Of a stretch of 64,000 bases of DNA, positions 35,301 to 44,774 are shown in pieces. Source of the stretch: Aradus depressus. Its lineage: Eukaryota; Arthropoda; Insecta; Hemiptera; Aradidae. Position 1 is the first letter of the stretch. Each line of letters begins with the position of its first letter. The stretch spans positions 16,644,480 through 16,708,479 of the forward strand of contig OY759218.1 of the NCBI GenBank assembly GCA_963662175.1, read 5' to 3'. The notes beneath the pieces are model-generated. The model saw nothing but the letters and a program-made list of their open reading frames with translations. It was not told where the DNA came from and made no database searches. Position numbers and translations under genes: made by a program.

Positions 35301-38300
35301 ATACGTTCCTGCTCAATTCAGGCACAAAATTTGCGAACATGTCCACAATTTCTCACACCCAGGACGAACCGCAACCGTCAAACTCATCAAAGATCGTTAC
35401 TTTTGGCCGCATATGTCCAAATACATAACTCATTTCGTACAACATTGCATTGGGTGGCAAAGATCTAAAATTAATCAACATGAGCGGACGCCTTTATTGC
35501 AATTTAAAACCCCCGACCAACGATTTGCCTGTGTCCACCTCGACATTGTGGGCCCACTACCTCCTGCTGAAGGCAACAGGTTTCTTCTCACATGTATCGA
35601 CAGGTATACACGCTGGCCTGAGGCCATACCCTTACCTGATCAGACAGCGGAAACGGTCGCAAAAGCCTTCTGGGACCACTGGATTTCTCGGTTTGGCTCC
35701 CCCGTTCAAATTGTCACCGATCAAGGAAGAAACTTTGAATCTCACCTCTTCCAAGCATTGTCACACAGGGTCGGCGCGAGAGTACAACACACTACTGCTT
35801 ACCACCCCCAGAGCAACGGCCTTCTCGAGCGGTGGCATAGGACGCTCAAGGCAGCTCTCACTTGTCGTCTTCAATCAGTCAACGATCCTTGGACACATCA
35901 TCTTCCGGCAGTCCTATTAGGTCTACGTTCATGCGTGAAAGAAGATCTACAGTGCAGTCCAGCGGAACTAGTATATGGTACTCAGCTTCGACTTCCTGGG
36001 GACTTTTTTCTTTCCTCCGGCGCTGAAGTCCCACAGTCGACTTTTGCAACTCATTTGGCGAACGTGATGAGACAGAACAAGCCTTCGTCACCCGTCTGGC
36101 ACTGCGGACAGAAGGTCTTCAACCATCCAGACCTCCGAACCTGCTCCTACGTTTTTCTCCGTGATGACTCTTGTCGACCTCCTTTGACACCAGCCTATAC
36201 CGGACCACATAAGGTTATTAACCGCTCAGCCAAGACATTTACCGTCAACGTCAACGGCAGGACTGTGGTGGTTTCCCGGGACAGACTTAAGCCTGCGTAT
36301 ACCTCAGATACAGGCACGCCAGGTCTTCAAAAGCATGAGCAACTCATTCCCCCACAACGAAACCAGCAACTGCTACAACAGTCTCAGCAGCTGCAGCAAC
36401 AGCCACATCAACCGCCTGACAGCCCAAAATACCGCAAAACGGTACGTTTTGCGAACCCTGTTCGACTTCCCAGCCGTTTTTGGTAATCGTTGACACTGGG
36501 GGGGGGGGGGGGGGGGAGTGATGTGGTGGTTGAGTGCGGAACTATTATAAAAAGTTATCGATAGTTGAGTTATATATAATAGACCAGCTTGTAGATAGGT
36601 GATTGATGTTAATTATTCTTTGGTGTTCTTTTGTCTATTAAAAATATACTATCTTAATTGTGTTAATAAAATAAGTCTTAACGAACATTAATATTTAGTA
36701 AATTAACAATTACTAAAATAATATTATTATTCATAATGAATATACATAAGGAAAACTTACGACTTTCAAGGCAGACAAGGTCGTAGAGATCATGGGTAGG
36801 GCTGCTACTGATTCTGAGGTCATCCTTCTGAGACATGGAATCTTCTTCGAAAACGATACATCTTCTGATTTGCTCATCGTACTCGATGGATCGACAGAAG
36901 TACCTAAACGTTTTAGTAAATAATAACATTCATTTAAAATAATTTAAAAACATTAAGGTAAGTAAGGTACACCTAAATGTAGCAGTAAAGGGTCTACAAA
37001 CAATAATAAACTGCCCCTCCCCTATCACTAGAGTCGAAAAGTCATTTAGTTTCTGAAAGACCATAGAGAGTACAAGCTAAAGACTAATGTGTGATGTTTG
37101 AAAGAAAAATTTTTTTTAAACTAATACAATCGTTTATTTTCAATATTTAATTTCCATACAAATTGAATCGCTTATTTCAGAAACCCCATAACCGACAAAA
37201 AATTAGAAACTGATTTTATACTGGTTTCTTGTAGTTGATTGATTGACTCTACATTTGGTGCAGAAACCCAGTAAAACAACGTTCCTTATACCCCCATTTC
37301 GCGTTGTTGAAATATTCGTTTAGTGCAGAAACCCCATAAGCGACATCACATAGGAGGTTTCTGCGCTAAATACTTGTAACATGTTTTTTGCATTGAAGTT
37401 ATTTGTACGATTTATCAGATATAAGAACGTTCTAAAGGTCGAATAATATTTGGAGGCTAGCAGATGTGGTCGCTTCTCCATTCATGAAGTACAAACAGAC
37501 GACATTTTGAGTTTCAGTAAGTGGTGGCCATGCTCGTATAAGAAAACCGTCAACTCTGACGAAACGTCAGGCAGAGGTATTCGAAAGAAGGACCAAATCC
37601 AATTCAAAATATCGACCTATAAACACTTTATCTTCAGCAATGGTTTACCTGGAAAACTCAAAGCCAAAACGTTCATTAATGGCATTACTACGTCAACACT
37701 TTCTTTGAGAAAGACCACTCTCCCTCCTGAGCTGCCAACTATGAAAGCCTACCCTGCTGGCAAAATCCCAATTAACAAGAAAAAAATTGATGATCTGCAA
37801 AAGCTCGCTGAATACACCTCAGACTATGCTGAATTCTACACCATGATTTTGAGTTGGCCAGCATCTGAAGTTGAAAGAATAGGAGACTTTGACTCTGCAG
37901 AATAATGCGGAATGTAGGATTGTAACGTAAGCTCCGAAGTATTGTACATGTGTGAAACAAAACTCACTTTTCCGCTCTTAAGCACTGTGCTTGGCATTCA
38001 ACCAGGGATAGGTTTGAGTAAATATCCACTTCAAAAGGTCCACCTAGCCTTTTATTTTCTTCTTTCACGAATATTATGGGACCATCGCACCGTCGTTCAA
38101 CTACGATTAATACAAATGAAGAATATTAATATGACAAATAATATTTTAAATAAATATTAAATGAAAAAGAACATACTATTAAGGCAAGTGTTTTCTAGGT
38201 AATCGGAATTTGGGTCATCTTCTAAAAGCTGTGGATGTGATCGTCTAGTGTATCTGCTGAGCCAGCAAGTGCGTGCGGTAGCGTCATATGTGATGGAACG

Positions 38301-41300
38301 ACAGACGAAGCTGAATTCATTTAGGCATCTAAAAAATAACGAACAGATAAGAAGAGATTTACTTGCAAAAAAAATAAGTACAATATGTGACTGGTATCAA
38401 AATCACAATTGATGTTTCCTTAAAAACTCTTTCTTTTCTTTTTAGTCATGGAACGAAATCAAAGAAATCATGGCAGAAATTATGTATGATTAGAGAACTA
38501 TCAAAAAATGAAAGGATAAAAGTTGGAACTCTGCTGAAAATGAAAGTTTTTCAGTTTAAAAAAATGTTTTAAATGCGTTTAGATGATTCCTACCAATACC
38601 GCTCCATGGTAAACAATCCTCTAGCACCCAGAAAAAAATAAAACCAACACGTTTATACATAGATATGACAATATTTCTCTTTAACTTATTTCTGCAGTAA
38701 AATGTCGGTAAAAATGTTGTTACCTGTCTTCACAGTCAGTCCGATTAGCAGCAATAACTTCCTTAATGTCGGAGACAGCCAGTTTGAGCTTCTTCCTAGT
38801 GTGTCTTTCGAATACATAATGTCTGCTTGGGCATTCCCTTTCTATTCGGCTAGCTGCAATCACAATTTAGTACATTAGTTAATTTATCTGACCAATAGTA
38901 TACAATAATGAAACTAGAACTGAGGATGGACGCCTTTTAAGCATACAAAACAGACATTTTTATTTACTTTTATATACGATTGTTTGTGCAGAGTCGTTTG
39001 TTAATATTACATTGAGTGACATGGAGAGGAAGACATGTTAGGTAAAGTGGATGAATGCACCCATCTTATGGTATTTGAGGGAATGTTTCGAGCCTAAGTC
39101 CATCATCAGCTCATTCTCTAACATTCATACGTATGTAATGGGGCAATACATTAAGTAACTAGTCATAAGGATGATGTTAATAACTTGATACTAGTCACCT
39201 TTGTGACTAGTTACTCTAAACTACCGGCGCCCTCCCTAAAGGTTGAGTATCGTACCAATAAGAAATTGTTTTCTCGATTTTCATGTTGAGTTAACTAGAT
39301 CTTAGGAACTTTTTAAATTATAATTTCAATTAAAAATAAAAAGGATTAAGGCACTACCTTGTTTACTTGTTTATTGAAACCTCCCAATGTGGGTTACTAT
39401 ACACAATTTCTTCACCAGAAGCTGGCAGTGTGAACTTTGGCATACATTTGTTTTCAACGCTGTCCATAATTGTAATGTTTGCAGAAACTAATACTTAATT
39501 ACCACTTTTATGTATTAGGACATTAAATTTCTTCTAAAAATATAATATGACTACTTCGTACTTTGCCAAGAAAAGGGTTAAAGATGTCGCCATTAGGCCG
39601 CCTGGTACGTTGCGCATTGCAGAAATGCGCATCTTACTGGATCACGCGGTAAAATGAAAATGGATCTTTACAAAATAATATAAACTCCCACCCGCCATTC
39701 TAGTGCTAGAGCCTCTGATGATGTATTAGTGTGAAATGGCTTGAAATGAAATGAATCATTTAAAAAATAATTATATAATTCTTACTATGCATGTAGTAAC
39801 GGTATTATCGTTAATCATAATTAATAGATAAATTAATAAAGAAGATTAAATTGAAGAACGTTGCAGGTTGAGCTATGTGCCATCGGCGAACGTGCATCGG
39901 GCCCCGTGCTTGGATTAAAAAAATTGTGCATACCTGGTTGTGTGTGTATTCTTTTTGAATCTCCTGACCTCCTAGCATTATGAGCTAACCTTGTCGGTTA
40001 AATAGTTATTACCAGTGTTCAGTGTTCCGTATTGTGTGTTTCCGGACTGATTTAACTTTCTTGTGTTGTGAACTTTTTACTATTGTCTGAAGGATATTAT
40101 GACTTTTCGAGACACTTTAGTATCGTGCTATTCCCGACGCCAGTGGTTCCCGAACAAAAGTCAGGTCTCTTTCTACATTTGAGTCAGGGAGAGTTGAGAG
40201 TTGCGCCGGATAAATAGAAAACCATTTTGTTTCTCTACTTACAGGTGAGGCAGACCTCAGTGTAGTGGACACTATTCGGAACCAACACGAGGTTGCCGAT
40301 CCCTTCCGGATGTGCCTGTTCCCGTGTCAAGTAGCAGGTGGACTCCTCATATTCAACAGTGCCGCTGAAGGAGGCGATCCTACTGCCTGGCTGGAAGTCG
40401 AAGGATGTGCAAGCCCTCACCAGGTTGTTGGTGGCTGTCCGGTCCCTAAGGCACAACTCCTGGCACTGCTCCAATACTCGAAACGGAGGCGCTGTGTCAC
40501 GCACCTAAAACAACAAAAAAGAAAAGGTTTAAGTTGATTATTATATTTTGGAAGAAATTAAGGTAGAAAATATTGTAAAGGACAGTATTTAAAGAGCCTT
40601 ACTGCCTCCCCCCAACCGGCCCATTATTATCCCACTCTTTCTTCTCCTTTATTATTTTTTCACACATAAAAGACAAAATTCACATACACTCACTAATCTA
40701 ATTCTAAAGCATTTCCATTCAACCTATAAATCTGAAGAATGCATGCCAGTTCCTTTCATATTATTTTTTTCTTAACTAACATAATTTATAATTTATGTTT
40801 TATGTATCGTGGTAAAAGATATTTACATGTTTTGACAGATATTATAGTAGATGAAGTTACTCGCGGGCAACCCCAGATGAAGCAGCTAGTTTATCTTAAA
40901 ATGATCGTGCCAAAGGAAACGTTAACTACTCTCTATTACGCCTATTTCCATTCCATAATCAGTTACGGTTTAATACATTGGGGCTCATGTAGCTCGAGTA
41001 TTAATATTTTCAGACTTCAGAAAAAAGCATTAAGAATTATAAACAATATTACTCAAAGAACACGCTACAGAGAAATATTTAAACAACTTAAAATCCTGCC
41101 TTTGCCATTGCTGTTTATATTTGAAACATTAATGGTTATTAGGAAAAATAGAAATATTTTCCCTCTCAACAATACTTGTCACGATTACGATAGCACGAAG
41201 AAAGAAGACTTTCGAATAACTAAACATTGCTCTTCTCTTTTTGAAAAAGTATAACTCATAAAGGAATTACTTAATTTATTTAATGCCCTTCCCCACTTCT

Positions 41301-44300
41301 TGAAGTCAATAGATACAATAAAAAAATTAAAATTTCAACTAGAAATGTTCATGTTAGAGGAAACCCTATACACGTAAACGGAATTTTATTCTCACTGTTC
41401 AAAAAGAATAATATAATCAAAATAAAGAATCGTGTTTCATATCCAAAAACATACTTAATTTGGTACAAAACTTTCATTTTTATTTTTTGGGCAGAGTTCC
41501 TCCACACCTTAAAGGTCAAACCAATGTACGTTATTGTTTTATTTATTCATTTATAATTTTTTTTATTTATTAAGACTTCTTTATACATTAATTTATAGTT
41601 GATTAATCTATATATATATTATTTTTCATATTATATATATATTATAGTTACATTGTTTTCTTTCTTTTCTATATCTCGCACATTGGGACCTGATGATGGG
41701 ACATAAGAACGTCCCGAAACATCGTTGGGATAAAAACACATCCGAAGAGTTTTTTTTGAAGAATAGTTATCATAATTTTTATTAAATTGAAAAATGTCTA
41801 CTTATTATAAACGTATCATGTATTAATTTTGTTTATGTACTCATATATTTTTAAGTATTTATTTGTTCAGTTTTTATCAATTTAATTTTACTTTTTTTTT
41901 AAATTGTTTTTTTATTACTCTAATCATAGGTGTGTTAGACTCAAGTAGTTATAAATATGATTTATAAGCTATCTTAATGTATAAATTCTTTTGACGTATC
42001 CTATTACCATGTATTGGTTTAACGGAAATAAACTTATTATTAAGTTTTCAGTGGCTCACTCCCAGGCTGTCAACCACTGTTAACATTGGTAAATCTTTGA
42101 AATAATCTTCAGGTTTGACCAACACTTCTTTTTGAAAATGTATCGTAAATAATGAGAATACAACAAATTTGAAATTATGAAGGGAAAATATAAGTAAGAC
42201 AACTAATAAATAAAATGTCTCAAGTACTTACATCATTACACGCGAGCAGTTCTGTATTCCGAAACTTATATACACTCGCTCGGTTCGGAGTACCGCAATC
42301 GTAACCTTCTCGCTTTTACAATATAAACAGAATGACAACTGATAATTATGTAACTTACGATAGCGCAACCTGTGAGCGATTTCCTGAACTATGAATACTC
42401 AAAGCGGGAATCGTGATTGGATTGTATTAAACGCGCTATTCAATCTTGGTACAAATGGTACGCTGTGCCGCGGCGCGTGTAGCTAAGGGTTAATAAATGA
42501 GTTCGAAATTAAGCTTTTGCACATTGTCCATTTTTGTAAATTGAACCCAGAATATTAATGTTAAAAATTGTCATTTGTTACCAATGCTTCCGTGAAAATG
42601 GAAGGAAAACGTGACGTTCTTCTTGAAAACTGGTTGAGTTGGGGTTGTTTTTCTGAAGCATGTGCTAATAATATTCATAAAATATTATATTTTTACTATT
42701 CAAATACAAACAGAGCTATATTAATCACCGGTTGGTAACCAGTTTACTGAACAAAATGTTGAGTAATATCAAAAAAAATTTTTATATATATATATATTTT
42801 TTTTTCAATCTTCACAGGAATTTTCATTTTCAATGTTGATCGACTGCGAACAGGGCAGAGAATCTCCGAACACCAAATGATTGGAGGCACAATTCATAAG
42901 ACGAAATAAATTAAAAAACTCAAAAGCGTGCAAAAGAGCCCAACGGATGTTTGTCACTAACATCTGACATTTGAAGAGAAAAAGTCAAAGCGGAAACTGA
43001 CGCATAAGTTGTTATGGCCAAAATTTATGTACATTAATTTTTAAAAATATTTAAGATAGATAGAGATAGATGGACTTTTATTGCACAAAAGATGGCAATG
43101 AGTGCTTTTTTTTTTTACAAAATAAATATTCTCATAATTAAGTAGATGTATAAAAGAAACTAAAAGAAAAAATATCTATACAAAGAATTGTACATAATAA
43201 GCAATATAACAACTAAATAAAAAGATACCAATAATATTGAAATATTTAGTCAAAATGGACATGCTCTTTAAATATGAATAGTGCAAGCAAGCAACCAGGA
43301 TAAAAGAAACAATTCAAAAATTATGTAAAAAAAGTTATATGAAATGAACATGAATAAAAAATAAATAAAAATAATAAAAAATATATATGTATATCCATCT
43401 TACATGCAACAAATTAAATTATATTATTCTTTATTTTCAAGGCAACACTAAAAAATAAAAATAAATTGTTAATTTTTCTAACTTCTAAATTATTTAAAAT
43501 ATGCACAAATGTTTCTGAGTAACATTCTGGTCTATTGGTGAGATGATTGTGGAGAAATGCTTGCCTGGGGATACACAAGGAGGGACTATGGAACAAAAAG
43601 TGTATGAGGTTGTCCTTCTCATCTAAGGTACAGAGCCTGCAGACACTTTCAGGACAAAACTCATACCTAAACCTTCCAAATAATATTCTAAAATTTCTAT
43701 TGCTATTGTGGAAACGAATTTGAGCTAGAAGTCGGAGTTTTTCAATATGGCAGTTTAATGAAAGATAGCTTTCCTGAGACCCCAAAGCACTGACCAATCG
43801 GTAGAGGGAGTTGTGTTTCGATTTTAATATTGTATTTATATCGAGACAGACCAGATGATTCCTCATAGCTGCTACCAAATCACCACGGAGGGGCCGGATA
43901 TCTGAAATAGAGGGACTGTCCAGAAGGTGGTCAGCCCCGATCAAGGCCAGGTAACACCTGAGTTGGGTGACCCAGTTGAAGGGTAAAACAAAGTTTCGGC
44001 TGAGTTGGGCGAGGATAACAGAGTCTGGGGAGACGGTTCTCTGACATGGCCAGGAGTTGTTACCACCAGCCCAACATCCTACTGAATATCTTCAGTTTGG
44101 TGTGGACCCGGCCTGTTTCCATCCTAACATAGGCGCTGGGGGTGCTCACTGGAAGCTCTAGAACTGACTTAAAGAAGCCCAGCTGACCCCGCTCAACTAC
44201 CTCCACGTACTCACATAATCGGTAGAAGACCTAACGGATCTCCCATCCTGCCTGTACAAGGACAGCCGGGAGGCAAGAGTTTCTGACACATACATATATC

Positions 44301-44743
44301 TGCCCTAAGTCAGGCTCATTATTTTAGGGTTAGATATCTACTAAATATTTTTAGGGAATAAATTCAATAACAAGTTTCATGGATTTGATGTTTTTTTCTC
44401 CCTACACGTGATCTAATTTACTATAACCATATTTTAGTGATAAACTTAAGCACGCCGTCCTTCGGATGGGAGGTTAAGCGATGGTCCCGAGCCTGTACGA
44501 TGTCAGGTACTCGTTAAAGACCCCTGCCCTAGGTGAATATAAATTTAGGGTAGGCAAAATTTAGGACTCCCACAGTAGAGTCGGGCTCATGTCCACCAGA
44601 GTGACGAAAGAGCGCACTGGTAGTAGGCGATATGACCTCGTTGTTAAAGCCCGGGCATGAGTCATAAAACCTAACCTAACCTTTTAGTGATCAAATGGGC
44701 CCGCTGACCAGAACCAATTCCTCCCATCTCCATAGACCAACCC

Positions 44744-44774
<31 letters not shown>

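Larger units (their letters stand above)
32351..36717 (+). mobile_element. Ty3/gypsy LTR retrotransposon, CsRn1-like clade, inactivated
   Basis: Two 194-bp LTRs (32351-32544, 36524-36717) differ at two visible positions. They are flanked by ATAATA on both sides (32345-32350 and 36718-36723). A primer-binding site TGGTGACCCCGA at 32546-32557 fits tRNA-Trp priming, and a G-rich polypurine tract at 36498-36516 precedes the right LTR. Internal order is gag, protease, RT, RNase H, integrase. The gag zinc finger C-x2-H-x9-C-x3-C and the tRNA-Trp-type site are hallmarks reported for CsRn1-type elements. It lies antisense in the ZP gene. Confidence 0.92.
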
